This document shows, in pieces, positions 33,134 through 41,762 of a DNA stretch of 64,000 nt. Under the pieces are notes generated by a model, which saw only the letters and a program-made list of their open reading frames with translations, was not told where the DNA came from and made no database searches. Made by a program: the position numbers and the translations under genes. Numbering within the stretch: position 1 is the stretch's first letter; every line of letters begins with the position of its first letter. This stretch comes from Nostocoides sp. HKS02 (lineage in GTDB: Bacteria; Actinomycetota; Actinomycetes; Actinomycetales; Dermatophilaceae), in NCBI RefSeq assembly GCF_009707485.1, contig NZ_CP046121.1, forward strand, positions 372,001-436,000. Reading direction: 5' to 3'.

Positions 33134-33138
33134 GGTGC

Positions 33139-33963
33139 TCAGCTGGACCAGAAGTCGCGCAGCACCGGGACCGTGGCCTTGCCGCGCACCAGGTGCGTCT
33201 GCCCGGGCAGCTCCCGAAGCGTTCCGTTCGGCAATGCGGCGGCGATCGCAGCCTGCGCGTTCTTCATGTACGCGGGGCTCTTGCCTCCCACGATCACCAG
33301 GACCGGGACGGTCACGGCGGACAGGTACCCGGCAGGCAGTGGCGCGCCCTGCTGGTGCTCGAGGACCAACGCGTAGTCGTGGGGGAGCGTGTGCGCGACG
33401 GCGCAGAGCTTCTTCCAGACGGGCATGACGCGCATCATCACCACCCCGAACGCCGGCACGCCGACCGTGCGCATGAACAGCTTCACGGCATCGCCGTGCC
33501 GCCCTGCGTCGACCAGCTGCTGGGTCCGCGCACCGAGGTCGGAGTCGTTGGGGGCATGGGTGCCGTCGACGATGAACGGGGCTTCGTACAGCGCGGCCTT
33601 GCGCACCGAGACGCCCGCCCGCAGTGCCTCGAGCACCAGCACCGCTCCCGAAGAGGCTCCGACGACGCACGCGTCCGGACCGGCCACCTCGAGTACCGCA
33701 ACCAGATCCTCGACTTCGCGCTGCACGGCATACGCAGAGGAGCCTGCGCCGCTCTCGCCCCGGCCGCGCCGGTCGTAGGCGAACACGGCGAAGCTCTCGG
33801 ACAGCAGCGGGAGGAGGGCCTTGGCGGTGCCCATCGTGCGCTGGCACAGCGCGCCCTCGACCACCACGACGGCCGGTCCGGTCCCGGTCACGTCGTACGC
33901 GATCGCGGTGCCGTCGGCGGAGGTGACGAAGCGGGTGCTGGTGGTGGCGGTCACGGTGGGCAT
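33139..33963 (-). CDS. Alpha/beta hydrolase
   Basis: A 274-residue alpha/beta-hydrolase-fold protein. The nucleophile elbow is CVVGASSGAVLVLEAL (Ser near 103), the oxyanion region is VVVVEGALCQRTMG, and the catalytic His is probably in LPGQTHLVRG near 255. The substrate is unknown. It starts 42 bases after the ECF42 sigma gene stop on the same strand, and hydrolases of this kind are often linked to such sigma factors, so it may be the third gene of that operon. Confidence 0.82.
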   Translation of the reverse strand: MPTVTATTSTRFVTSADGTAIAYDVTGTGPAVVVVEGALCQRTMGTAKALLPLLSESFAVFAYDRRGRGESGAGSSAYAVQREVEDLVAVLEVAGPDACVVGASSGAVLVLEALRAGVSVRKAALYEAPFIVDGTHAPNDSDLGARTQQLVDAGRHGDAVKLFMRTVGVPAFGVVMMRVMPVWKKLCAVAHTLPHDYALVLEHQQGAPLPAGYLSAVTVPVLVIVGGKSPAYMKNAQAAIAAALPNGTLRELPGQTHLVRGKATVPVLRDFWSS

Positions 33964-34005
33964 GATCTCTCCTCGGTCGGGGCTGTTTCCCGTGCGTCGA
34001 ACGGG

Positions 34006-35292
34006 TCAGCCGGATCTCGACACGCGGGCCAGGTTTTCGTCCGCGCGCCGCTGCAGGAGTGCGCGCTCCGCGTCGTTACGGGTATGCGCGGCCGCCTCGG
34101 TGAAGGCCTCGGCCGCCTCGGCGTGCAGCCCGGCCCGCTCGAGCAGGTCGCCCTGCACGCTTGGGACGAGCGGTGAGTCGCCGAGCTGGTCGGCGTCGAG
34201 TTCCGCAAGGATGGCGAGCCCGGCGGCGGGGTCGAACGCCCGACCGTGGGCGACCGCGCGGTTGACCTCGACGATCGGCCCCGGAGCTGCCTCGGCGAGC
34301 ACGTCGTACAGTCGGGCGATCTGGCGCCAGTCGGTGTCCTCTGCTCGCTGGGCGCGTGCGTGCTCCGCGGCGATCGACGCCTGGAGGAAGTACTTCCCAA
34401 CCGGCTTGCCGCGCGCGGCGAGCCCCTGCGCTTGCTGCAGGGCGGCCAACCCGCGCCGGATCAGCAGCTGGTCCCATCGTGACCGGTCCTGCGCCTCTAG
34501 AAGTACCGGTGCACCGAGCTCGTCCAGCCGCGCGCCGATGCGCGAGCCCTGGATCTCCAGCAGCGCCTGGAGCCCGAGTGCCTCGGGCTCGTGGGGCGCG
34601 AGAGCGGCCAGCATCCGGGCCAGCCGCATCCCCTCGTTCGCCAGGTCGGGTCGCATCCAGTGCTCACCCGCGGCGGCCGAGTACCCCTCGTTGAAGATCA
34701 GGTAGATGACTGCCATCACGTCGTCGAGGCGCTTGTCGCGGTCCGCGCCGGTTGGCAGCTCGAAGTCCGCGGCGGCATCGGAAAGCGTCTTCTTGGCTCG
34801 GGAGATCCGTTGGCCCATCGCGGACTCGGTGGCCAGGAAGCCCCGGGCGATTTCCCCGGTCGTCAGACCGCCCACCAGGCGGAGCGTGAGCGCTGCCCTG
34901 GACTCCGGTGTGAGGGAGGGGTGGCAGGAGAGGAAGATGAGGCGCAGGACGTCGTCCTCGATGTAGTCGACCTGGGCGTCGAGATCGGGCACCTGCTCCT
35001 CCTCTCCGCTCGCCTGGGCGTGGCCGAGCTCCTCGGTCTTGCGGCGAAGGTTGTCAGCGCGGCGGAAATGGTCGATGCCGCGCCGCTTGGCCGTGGTCAT
35101 CAGCCAGGCGGCGGGATTGGCCGGCACGCCGGTCGTGGGCCACTGCTCGAGGGCGGCCACGAGGGCATCCTGCGCGAGGTCCTCGGCGAGCTCGACATCA
35201 CGCGTCATGCGGGTCAGGGCCCCGACGAGTCGGGCCGACTCCGCCCGCCACGCAGTGGTGATCGCCTCGGCGGTCGCGGTTTCGGCTGACAC
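34006..35292 (-). CDS. ECF42-type RNA polymerase sigma factor with C-terminal TPR-like extension
   Basis: A 428-residue sigma factor. Sigma-2 is at about 15-85 (VELAEDLAQDALVAALEQWP, PAAWLMTTAKRRGIDHFRR) and sigma-4 at about 115-175 (RAALTLRLVGGLTTGEIARGF, SAMGQRISRAKK). The remaining roughly 240 residues are helical and TPR-like, including IYLIFNEGYSAAAGE. This long extension and the neighbouring DGPF-family gene define the ECF42 group, which has no classical anti-sigma factor. It probably forms an operon with the DGPF gene, 90 bases upstream. Confidence 0.9.
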   Translation of the reverse strand: MSAETATAEAITTAWRAESARLVGALTRMTRDVELAEDLAQDALVAALEQWPTTGVPANPAAWLMTTAKRRGIDHFRRADNLRRKTEELGHAQASGEEEQVPDLDAQVDYIEDDVLRLIFLSCHPSLTPESRAALTLRLVGGLTTGEIARGFLATESAMGQRISRAKKTLSDAAADFELPTGADRDKRLDDVMAVIYLIFNEGYSAAAGEHWMRPDLANEGMRLARMLAALAPHEPEALGLQALLEIQGSRIGARLDELGAPVLLEAQDRSRWDQLLIRRGLAALQQAQGLAARGKPVGKYFLQASIAAEHARAQRAEDTDWRQIARLYDVLAEAAPGPIVEVNRAVAHGRAFDPAAGLAILAELDADQLGDSPLVPSVQGDLLERAGLHAEAAEAFTEAAAHTRNDAERALLQRRADENLARVSRSG

Positions 35293-35381
35293 GCCCCGAG
35301 CCTACGAGGCCGGACGCCGCGGTTGCGCGGCGCCCGGCTCCGTCAGGCCTGGGAGCCCGGTCACGGCCGGGGCGGCCGGGG

Positions 35382-35759
35382 TCAGGCGTCGGCCGCCTCC
35401 GGCGGCGCCTCGGAGATCTGGCGCAGCGTGGCGACCATGCTGCACTCGGGCCAGAACTTCGCGTGCAGGTCGGCGAACTCCTGCTGGCCGGCGATGGCTT
35501 CCTCGAGCGTGTCGTACTGCAGGATGGCGAACCCGCCGACGACCTCCTTGGTCTCCGCGTAGGGGCCGTCGACGCGGGAGGTCTCACCCTGACGGACCAC
35601 GAAGTTGACCGCGTCCTCGGTGCCATACAGGCCGCCACCGTCGAGGAAGACGCCCTTGGCGGCCTGCTCTCCGATGTAGCCGTCCATCGCATCCATCAGC
35701 GCCTGGGGCGGGGCGCCGGAACCTTCTTCCATCTTCACGAATCCCATGAAGCGCGGCAT
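35382..35759 (-). CDS. YciI/DGPF-family protein partnered with the ECF42 sigma factor
   Basis: A 125-residue protein of the YCII-related DGPF group, whose name-giving motif appears as SRVDGPYAETKEVVGGFAIL (about residues 60-80). These proteins are the conserved partner and main target of ECF42 sigma factors; their biochemical role is unknown. ATG 35759 is used. A promoter matching the ECF42 pattern lies 46 bases upstream. Confidence 0.9.
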   Translation of the reverse strand: MPRFMGFVKMEEGSGAPPQALMDAMDGYIGEQAAKGVFLDGGGLYGTEDAVNFVVRQGETSRVDGPYAETKEVVGGFAILQYDTLEEAIAGQQEFADLHAKFWPECSMVATLRQISEAPPEAADA

Positions 35760-35804
35760 CTCACTGAGTCCTTCCGGTTGGGGGAGCTGCTCTGTCGCAC
35801 CTAC

Positions 35805-35831
35805 GTCGAACAGCGAGCGAGCTCTTCGACA
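35805..35831 (-). promoter_or_regulatory. ECF42-type promoter of the DGPF gene
   Basis: On the minus strand TGTCGA (35831-35826), 17 bases, CGAC (35808-35805). The target signature reported for ECF42 in Streptomyces venezuelae is TGTCGA at -35 and CGA/TC at -10. The site is upstream of the DGPF gene that ECF42 factors are known to drive, which supports autoregulation of this operon. Confidence 0.65.
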
Positions 35832-35935
35832 TCACCGTCAGGACATTGTTGCGAACCTGTAGGGATACCCGCAGGAGGGGACCACGTCCAGCCGTGATCC
35901 GTCACCGCGCTGCTTGACCAGTCGCAGGCCCGACA

Positions 35936-36670
35936 ATGGACCCTATGGCCACCCCGCCGGCATCCCTGCCCCGCGCGCGCCTCCTCGAACGCGTTGCCAC
36001 CCACGTTCCGCCGGCCAGCCGAGAGGACTGCGTGCGGGTGGCTGTCGATGGGGTGGACGGGTCCGGCAAGACATGGTTCGCGGATGACCTGGCTGCGATC
36101 CTGATCGCCGCGGGTCGCCAGGTGGTGCGAGTCTCCGTCGACGACTGGCACCACACGCGAGCCCACCGGTACGCCCGCGGCCGTACCTCGCCGATCGGCT
36201 TCTGGCTGGACTCCTATGACTACGACCGCCTGCGTCAGGAGGTCCTGGAGCCCTTGGGGCCGGACGGCTCTCGATGGTTCCGTCGCAAGGGTCACGACCT
36301 GCACACGGACCGGGTCCTGCACGCCCCGCCCGAACGCGCACCTGCCGGAGCGGTCGTCCTCGTCGACGGGCTGTTCCTCCAGCGCGCCGAGCTGCAGGAC
36401 TGCTTCGAGCTCACGATCTGGCTCGAGGTCCCCTTCACGGTCACCACCCAGCGCATGGCCGCGCGGGACGGCACCCACCCAGACCCCACCCACCCCACGA
36501 TGCGACGCTACGTCGGCGGCCAGGAGCTCTACTTCGCGCAACGCTCACCGCACACCAGGGCAGACCTGGTCATCGACAACACCGACCCGCAGGCGCCGCG
36601 TCTCGAGGCGGCCCGGCCAGCCGAGAGGACTGCGGACGTCGCGTCTTCGCCTAGGGGCAGAGCACGGTGA
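35936..36670 (+). CDS. Uridine kinase-like P-loop NTPase
   Basis: A 244-residue kinase with Walker A VAVDGVDGSGKTWFADDLA (about 40) and the VSVDDWHHTRAHRYARG lid/substrate segment. AVVLVDGLFLQRAEL acts as Walker B. It resembles uridine/cytidine kinase-like proteins of actinobacteria, but substrate specificity cannot be read from sequence. Start is ATG 35936 or 35945. The last roughly 20 residues are low-complexity. It is convergent with the frameshifted Tat-secreted gene; their ends overlap by about 20 bases. Confidence 0.78.
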   Translation: MDPMATPPASLPRARLLERVATHVPPASREDCVRVAVDGVDGSGKTWFADDLAAILIAAGRQVVRVSVDDWHHTRAHRYARGRTSPIGFWLDSYDYDRLRQEVLEPLGPDGSRWFRRKGHDLHTDRVLHAPPERAPAGAVVLVDGLFLQRAELQDCFELTIWLEVPFTVTTQRMAARDGTHPDPTHPTMRRYVGGQELYFAQRSPHTRADLVIDNTDPQAPRLEAARPAERTADVASSPRGRAR

Positions 36671-37461
36671 AGCTGATCGGGGTGAGGAAGACGTTGTAGT
36701 TGGACGGCTTGGGCGTGCTGTTCTCCAGCAGCCGGTAGCCGACGCTGAACTGGGAGAGCGCCGCCGACGTCACTGACACGTTCCCCGAGCTGGAGGTCTG
36801 AGGCAGGTTGAGAAGGTTGGGCGTCGAGTTCGGGCGGCGCCGCCACGGGTCGGGTGCGGTGCCCGTGCCCGTCAGGTAGGCGGAGTCGGTCACCGTCCCG
36901 CTGATCGCGGATGGGGAGGTCAGGAAGACGCGCTCCCGCGCCGGCGTTGGTGCTGGTGGCGTTGAAGTACACCCCGTCGATGTCGGCGATGGTGAACGCG
37001 ACGTTGGTCACGGCCCGGCTGAAGGTGAAGGTGTAGTCGGCACCCGTGTTCGTGAGGTTTGTCGTGTTCTGGAGGAGGTCCAGGCTCAGGTCCAGGCCGG
37101 GCACGCTCTGCCCGCCGATCGGCGCTGGCGTGGAGGAGAGATCGCCAGGTGCGAGCGAGCTGAACGCCGGTCCGACGGCGGCGGCGGCAATCGTCAGGGT
37201 CAGTACGGGGATGGAGCCGTTGCCCAGCGGATTGACCCACGTGTACGTGGCGCTGGTGGCACTCGTGCGGACATAGGACGCCGACGACCAGTCGGTCACC
37301 AGCCGGACCGGGGTGCATGGGGGGACGGATGCCGCGCGCGCGGGTGCCGCCGTGGCGACCACCACTGCAGGCGCCAACCACGCCGCGCCGCCGACCACGG
37401 CCCGCCGCGGCACTCCAGCCCTGCGCTGCGTGGTCACCCTCGTCTCGTCTGGGGATTGCAT
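36651..37461 (-). pseudogene. Tat-secreted protein of unknown function, one-base frameshift
   Basis: From ATG 37461 the product has a twin-arginine signal (RRAGVPRRAVVGGAAWLAP, cleavage near ARA). A beta-rich secreted region follows (TYTWVNPLGNGSIPVLTLTI, NTGADYTFTFSRAVTNVAFTIADIDGVYF). Near 36940 the frame breaks; removing one G from a GGG run restores GAERVFLTSPSAISGTVTDS and a plausible C-terminus ending NVFLTPISFTVLCP at 36651. I recognise no catalytic motif. It is a pseudogene or a sequencing error. Its 5' region (37462-37667) holds short GC-rich inverted repeats only. Confidence 0.7.
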
Positions 37462-37667
37462 GGTGGCCTCCGGGGTCGTGTGGGCGCGGATCTCACCGCC
37501 CCACACCATGGAAGAGCGATTGCGGTCCCGGGCGTGACGCGATGCATCGGCCGTGGCAGAACCGCTGCCCATGTCGTACGTCAAACACACGCACCCGGCG
37601 ACAAACCGCGCCCCCGCCGAAGGGCGCGCTGATGGCGCCCTCGCCGAAGGGGGCGCCGGTGGGTCGG

Positions 37668-39029
37668 TCAGCCGTCCGCCTGAACGGCGCTCGGCGGCCC
37701 GACTCGTGGATGGTGAACCGGGGCTGGCCGGTGAGGCCCGGGGAGGGAGGATGCAAGGACCCGGCCTAGTACCGAGGGACGGATCAGTGTGGTGGGCGGC
37801 TCCACCAGGTTGAGCACGCGGTTGAACGACCTCGCGACCGGCACCGAGGTGTGGGTGGCCTTGACGACCCGTAGAACGTAGCGGTTGAGCGCGTCGGTGC
37901 CTCGGGCCTTGGGCCCGACCGTCATCGGATGCATGAAGTCCGCACCGACGGCGATCGCCCACGGAGCGTCGATGATCCGGGCGGCCCGGCGGTGGAAGAG
38001 CCGTGGCAGGTCCGGGGACCCGACTCCCGTCGTGCGCACCGTTTCGCCGAGCGCTTCGGCTTGCAGGGCGGCGCACGCCATGCCCTGCCCGTAGATGGGG
38101 TTGAAGCTGCAGGCGGCGTCGCCCAGCGTGACGAACCCCGGCAGGAGCTGACGAGTCTTCTCGTAGTGTCGCCGCTGGCTGAACGGGAAGCGGTAGACAG
38201 CCACAGATGACAAGGGCCCCGCGCGAGCCAGGAGCTGGCCGACCGCCGGCGACGACAGCCCTCGGGCGAACGAGAGGAGCTCGCCCTCGGTTATACCCGG
38301 GAGATCGCCGTGCACACCGGCCAACGTCACCATCCACCGCTCACCCTCGACCGGGAGCACCGCCCCGCCGCGGAACGAGGTCGGCGGTGAGGTCCCGCAG
38401 ACCAGGAAGGTCCCTTCGAAGTCGTCCGTCGAGCGTTGCATGAAGCCGCTGGTGTAAGCGCAGTCGATGCTCACCTGGCTCACCGGCGGCGCCAGGATCC
38501 CCGATGACGCGAGCTGGTGCGCGATCCGGGAGGACCGGCCGGAGCAGTCCACCACCAGGTCAGCCGGACGCGAGACGCCGTCGACCACGACGCCCGACAC
38601 CCGCCCGTCGGACACCTCGACCCGGTCCACGGCAACCCCATCCTCCAGCCGTACGTTCTCGAGCAACGCGACTCGACGACGAAGTACCTGCTCCAGCAGG
38701 GGCCGGGTCATGCTGAGGGCGGCTCGACCCCAGTCGCCCTGGGCGCGGTAGCCGCCCGCCTGGTAGACCCAGGCGCGGCTGCCGTCGATCCGAACCGCGC
38801 CCAGCCCCTCGAGCTCCTCGCGGATCCCCGGAAACCAGTCGACCATCAGGCCCAGGCCGGCAGTGAGCAACAGATGCAGGTGCCTGCCCTGAGGGACGTG
38901 CCCTCGCGCGGCCGGCGCGTCGATGAGGTGCTCGCGCTCCAGGACCACCACGTCGTCCACGAGGTCGGAGAGAACTCGCGCGGTCAGGAGCCCCGCCACG
39001 CTTGCACCGACGACGACCGCAGATGCCAC
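37668..39029 (-). CDS. FAD-dependent oxidoreductase / monooxygenase
   Basis: A 453-residue flavoprotein of the geranylgeranyl-reductase/monooxygenase superfamily. The FAD motifs are AVVVGASVAGLLTARVLSD at the N-terminus, PQGRHLHLLLTAGLGLM near residue 48, LVVDCSGRSSRIAH and FVTLGDAACSFNPIYGQGM near 300. The substrate is unknown; similar enzymes act on polyketide or terpenoid-like molecules. It stands alone, with about 285 bases to the divergent GH12 gene. That gap contains an AT-richer patch near 39195-39215 that may hold promoters. Confidence 0.85.
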   Translation of the reverse strand: MASAVVVGASVAGLLTARVLSDLVDDVVVLEREHLIDAPAARGHVPQGRHLHLLLTAGLGLMVDWFPGIREELEGLGAVRIDGSRAWVYQAGGYRAQGDWGRAALSMTRPLLEQVLRRRVALLENVRLEDGVAVDRVEVSDGRVSGVVVDGVSRPADLVVDCSGRSSRIAHQLASSGILAPPVSQVSIDCAYTSGFMQRSTDDFEGTFLVCGTSPPTSFRGGAVLPVEGERWMVTLAGVHGDLPGITEGELLSFARGLSSPAVGQLLARAGPLSSVAVYRFPFSQRRHYEKTRQLLPGFVTLGDAACSFNPIYGQGMACAALQAEALGETVRTTGVGSPDLPRLFHRRAARIIDAPWAIAVGADFMHPMTVGPKARGTDALNRYVLRVVKATHTSVPVARSFNRVLNLVEPPTTLIRPSVLGRVLASSLPGPHRPAPVHHPRVGPPSAVQADG

Positions 39030-39314
39030 TCAGGAAGTCTCGCCCATTGCGGGCGCCAGGAAAACCCACGCCCTTGGCGTCGACAGCAGTTGCGCCTCGA
39101 CCTGGCGGGTGACCGATCATCACCAGGTGGGAGCGGCGGGTCCCTGGGGTGGGCACCCGCCGCCTCGGGGAAAGCTCTCCAGCCGGTCTCGATTTGCCTA
39201 ATTCCGACGTATTGGCTTGGGTGGTGAGTCCGGGTGCCGACCAGGTGCGCGGGGAGTAGGGCTCCGCAGGCTGGCCGATGACCACATGAAGAAGCAGTCA
39301 GCCCAGGAGGCCTT

Positions 39315-40538
39315 GTGAAGTTTCGACCCCTACTCACCGCGCTCGCCGCGTCTTCGCTCGTCGCCGCAGTCGCCGTGCTCCACCAGCCGAGCGGCATCCC
39401 CGCCCGACTGGTGTCGGGAGGCACGCAGAGCGTGAAGACCACCACGGCGACGAACGTCACCGCCAGTTCGGGCACTCTGAACGGCACGGTGAGTGTGCGT
39501 CGCTCGGCGACCACGGCGCACTTCGAATGGGGCACGAGTGCGGCATATGGCTCGTCGACGCAGATGCAGAATGTCGGGTCTTCTCGCTCGACCGTGGCCG
39601 TCTCGGCAGCGTTGAGCAGCCTCGCAGCCGGCGTGACATACCACTACCGCCTCGTCGCCATTGACGCCACCGGGGCCGCGTACGGCGCCGACCGAGCGTT
39701 CACGACCGCCAGTGGGGCGACGCCGACACCAACCACCAGCACGACGTCGCCCACACCGACTCCGACCACCAGCACGACCTCGCCCACCCCCAGTCCCACG
39801 ACCAGCACGACGTCGCCGACCCCGAGTACGACGACAGCCACGACACCGACGTCGACACCAACGTCGACCTCGACGCCCACTGGCACCGTCTGCAGCAGCC
39901 CGTACTTCACCACCAGCGACCCCAATGGCGGGGTCAGCGACGGCGGGTACTACGTGCACAACAACCTGTGGAACGCCGGCAACTACCCCGGAACCCAGGG
40001 CACCACCCAGGTGTGCTCATATCACTCCTGGAACCACATCGGCACCGCGAGCAACACCGGCGACGGCGCGGTCAAGACCTATCCCAACGTGCACAAGGAC
40101 TACTCCGGCCGCACCATCTCGAGCTTCCCCAAGCTGACCTCCACCTACGCCGCGACCGCCCCGGGTGTCGGGATCTACAACGTCGCCTACGACCTGTGGC
40201 TCAACGGGGTCCCCAACGACGAGGTCATGATCTGGACCGACAACCACAACCAGGTCCCCGCCGGGTCTCGGGTCGCCACCGGGGTGAGCCTCAGCGGGCA
40301 CGCCTGGGACGTGTACGCGACCAGTGGCAACGGCTACCTCGCCTTCGTCCCCTCCGGCGGAGCCAGCTACGCGTCCGGCACCCTGGACCTCAAGGCCATG
40401 CTGAACTACGTGGTCGCGCAGGGCCGGGTGGCGGCGAGCTCCACGGTCGACCAGATCTGCTACGGCGTCGAGATCGTCGACACCGGCGGCTCACCGGCCA
40501 CCTGGCGCTTCACCGACTTCTCCATCGCCGACTCATGA
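39315..40538 (+). CDS. Secreted GH12 family glycosidase with N-terminal Fn3-like domain
   Basis: A 407-residue exported protein: signal peptide (MKFRPLLTALAASSLVAAVA), an Fn3-like beta domain at about 40-132, a Thr/Ser/Pro linker of repeated TPTPTTSTTS units at about 135-190, then a C-terminal GH12 domain (endoglucanase/xyloglucanase group). Catalytic Glu candidates are in NDEVMIWTDNH (about 303) and YGVEIVDTGG (about 385), and VHNNLWNAG matches the family. GTG 39315 follows AGGAGG. It probably degrades beta-glucans outside the cell. A strong hairpin follows the stop. Confidence 0.85.
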   Translation: MKFRPLLTALAASSLVAAVAVLHQPSGIPARLVSGGTQSVKTTTATNVTASSGTLNGTVSVRRSATTAHFEWGTSAAYGSSTQMQNVGSSRSTVAVSAALSSLAAGVTYHYRLVAIDATGAAYGADRAFTTASGATPTPTTSTTSPTPTPTTSTTSPTPSPTTSTTSPTPSTTTATTPTSTPTSTSTPTGTVCSSPYFTTSDPNGGVSDGGYYVHNNLWNAGNYPGTQGTTQVCSYHSWNHIGTASNTGDGAVKTYPNVHKDYSGRTISSFPKLTSTYAATAPGVGIYNVAYDLWLNGVPNDEVMIWTDNHNQVPAGSRVATGVSLSGHAWDVYATSGNGYLAFVPSGGASYASGTLDLKAMLNYVVAQGRVAASSTVDQICYGVEIVDTGGSPATWRFTDFSIADS

Positions 40539-40581
40539 TGGCCTAGGGCGTCTCTCCCGGTTTCCCCAGCAAACTGACGAT

Positions 40582-40619
40582 CTCGCCGAGCACCGCTCTT
40601 CATCGTGGTGCTCGGCGAG
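40582..40619. terminator. Hairpin terminator after the GH12 gene
   Basis: CTCGCCGAGCACC (40582-40594) and GGTGCTCGGCGAG (40607-40619) form a perfect 13-bp stem with a 12-base loop, 44 bases after the GH12 stop. No T-run follows. Its right edge is exactly where similarity of the adjacent transposase relic ends. Confidence 0.75.
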
Positions 40620-40709
40620 TCGGGACACCCCGACCTTCGCCGCCACATCGGTCACCGACAGGCCGTCCTCCACCACGGCCAGCACTGCCTGACAGCGCTG
40701 TTCGACCAT
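40620..40709 (-). pseudogene. IS481-family transposase N-terminal fragment
   Basis: From ATG 40709 the frame reads MVEQRCQAVLAVVEDGLSVTDVAAKVGVSR, the N-terminal helix-turn-helix typical of IS481 transposases, then loses similarity at 40620 beside the terminator hairpin. No DDE domain is present. It is a short relic of a former insertion. Confidence 0.7.
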
Positions 40710-40743
40710 GCTGATCTCCCTGAGCATTCGCCCACCTCGTCCC

Positions 40744-40863
40744 GTCGACAGCAGCCGAGAACGGGACGGGGTGGGTGTCAAGCATCAACCGAGACGATGT
40801 CAAGGATCAGCCGAGAACGGGTAAGGCCTCAGCCGATCACGTTTCGTCAATGATCAACCGAGG
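40744..40863. repeat. Degenerate IS481-type end repeats
   Basis: Diverged copies of TGTCAAGGATCAGCCGAGA occur at 40776-40794, 40798-40816 and 40845-40863, with a more distant one near 40744. They resemble IS481-family ends and lie between the transposase fragment and the 3' end of tRNA-Lys. They suggest nested or repeated insertions that later decayed. Confidence 0.6.
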
Positions 40864-40879
40864 CCACACAGCGATGAAG

Positions 40880-40952
<73 letters not shown>

Positions 40953-41009
40953 GCGAGTGGAGACATTAGCAGGACCCCGTGGCGCAGGTGAAATCGGCTG
41001 AGGACCTCC

Positions 41010-41639
41010 TCAGGAACGCTGGCGGCGGCGGCTCGCGGCGACCAGCGCAGTCCCCGCGGCGAGGGCGAGGGTGCCCACTGCCACGGCCAGTCCGACTCGG
41101 AGTTCGGGGTTCGAGGCCGTCCCGGTGGCGCCGTGGCCGGCGGCGTGAGGGTCCGCCGACCCCCCGCCGGCGGGCTGGGTCGGTGCCTTGGTCGGTGCCG
41201 CCGTCGCGTCGGCGGAGGCAGACCCGTCCCCGGGGAGAGCGACGCTGAACGAGTAGGTGTCGGACACCGGATGGCCGTCGTCCGACACGATCCGGTACGA
41301 CACGGCATACCGGCCGGATGCGAGGCCGGGCGCGAGCGGCTGGGTGACCACCGCCCCGTCCACCGTGGCGGGGCCTGCGTCGACCGAACGGCCGGCGCCA
41401 TCGGTCACGGAGACCGTGGCGAAGCTGGTGCTCACCGGGTCGGAGAACCTCAGGACCACCCGGCTCGGTGGCGCGTACAGGACGGAGCCGCTGGCGGGGG
41501 ATGCGGCAACCAGGGCGGCATGGGCCTGGGCTGCGCTCGCGAGCGCGACCGAGCCGAGCACTCCCAGCGCGAGGCCGAGGAGGGTCGCCGAGGTCGAGAT
41601 CGCCACGGACCGTCGGGTGGTCCGTTGCTGCGTGAACAC
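41010..41639 (-). CDS. CopC-domain copper resistance-like exported protein
   Basis: A 209-residue protein with a signal peptide (TRRSVAISTSATLLGLALG, cleavage after AQA). The mature chain begins His-Ala-Ala-Leu, and an N-terminal His is a Cu(II) ligand in CopC proteins. The domain continues AASPASGSVLYAPPSRVVLRFSD and SYRIVSDDGHPVSDTYSFSV, then a Pro/Ala linker with HAAGHG and a C-terminal membrane anchor ending in RRRQRS. GTG 41639 is chosen because it places the signal at the start. No CopD is fused or adjacent. Confidence 0.85.
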   Translation of the reverse strand: MFTQQRTTRRSVAISTSATLLGLALGVLGSVALASAAQAHAALVAASPASGSVLYAPPSRVVLRFSDPVSTSFATVSVTDGAGRSVDAGPATVDGAVVTQPLAPGLASGRYAVSYRIVSDDGHPVSDTYSFSVALPGDGSASADATAAPTKAPTQPAGGGSADPHAAGHGATGTASNPELRVGLAVAVGTLALAAGTALVAASRRRQRS

Positions 41640-41715
41640 AGGGCCATCCTGCCTGATGGCCCCCGGTCGAGTGCCCGCGTCGCCGACTCTGACGTGGGGG
41701 TGGTGCTCGCCGGGG

Positions 41716-41744
41716 AAAAGTGATATCACTCAGATATCACTTTT
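41716..41744. promoter_or_regulatory. Perfect operator-like inverted repeat before the SPFH operon
   Basis: AAAAGTGATATC (41716-41727), spacer ACTCA, GATATCACTTTT (41733-41744): perfect 12-bp arms. It is strikingly AT-rich in this genome and ends 18 bases before the SPFH ATG, overlapping the probable promoter. The ribbon-helix-helix protein encoded at the end of the same operon is the obvious candidate to bind it (inference). It also lies 76 bases from the divergent copC-like gene. Confidence 0.8.
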
Positions 41745-41762
41745 CGTGCGAAGGAGCCCAGC

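Noticed and set aside
36529..38337. 602-codon minus-strand frame
   Set aside because: Its first half is out of frame with the FAD oxidoreductase; only the part after about 37461 codes for the Tat-secreted protein.
39030..39314. Possible riboswitch before the secreted GH12 gene
   Set aside because: I looked for c-di-AMP and c-di-GMP riboswitch core sequences and saw none; only an AT-richer patch and a good ribosome site.
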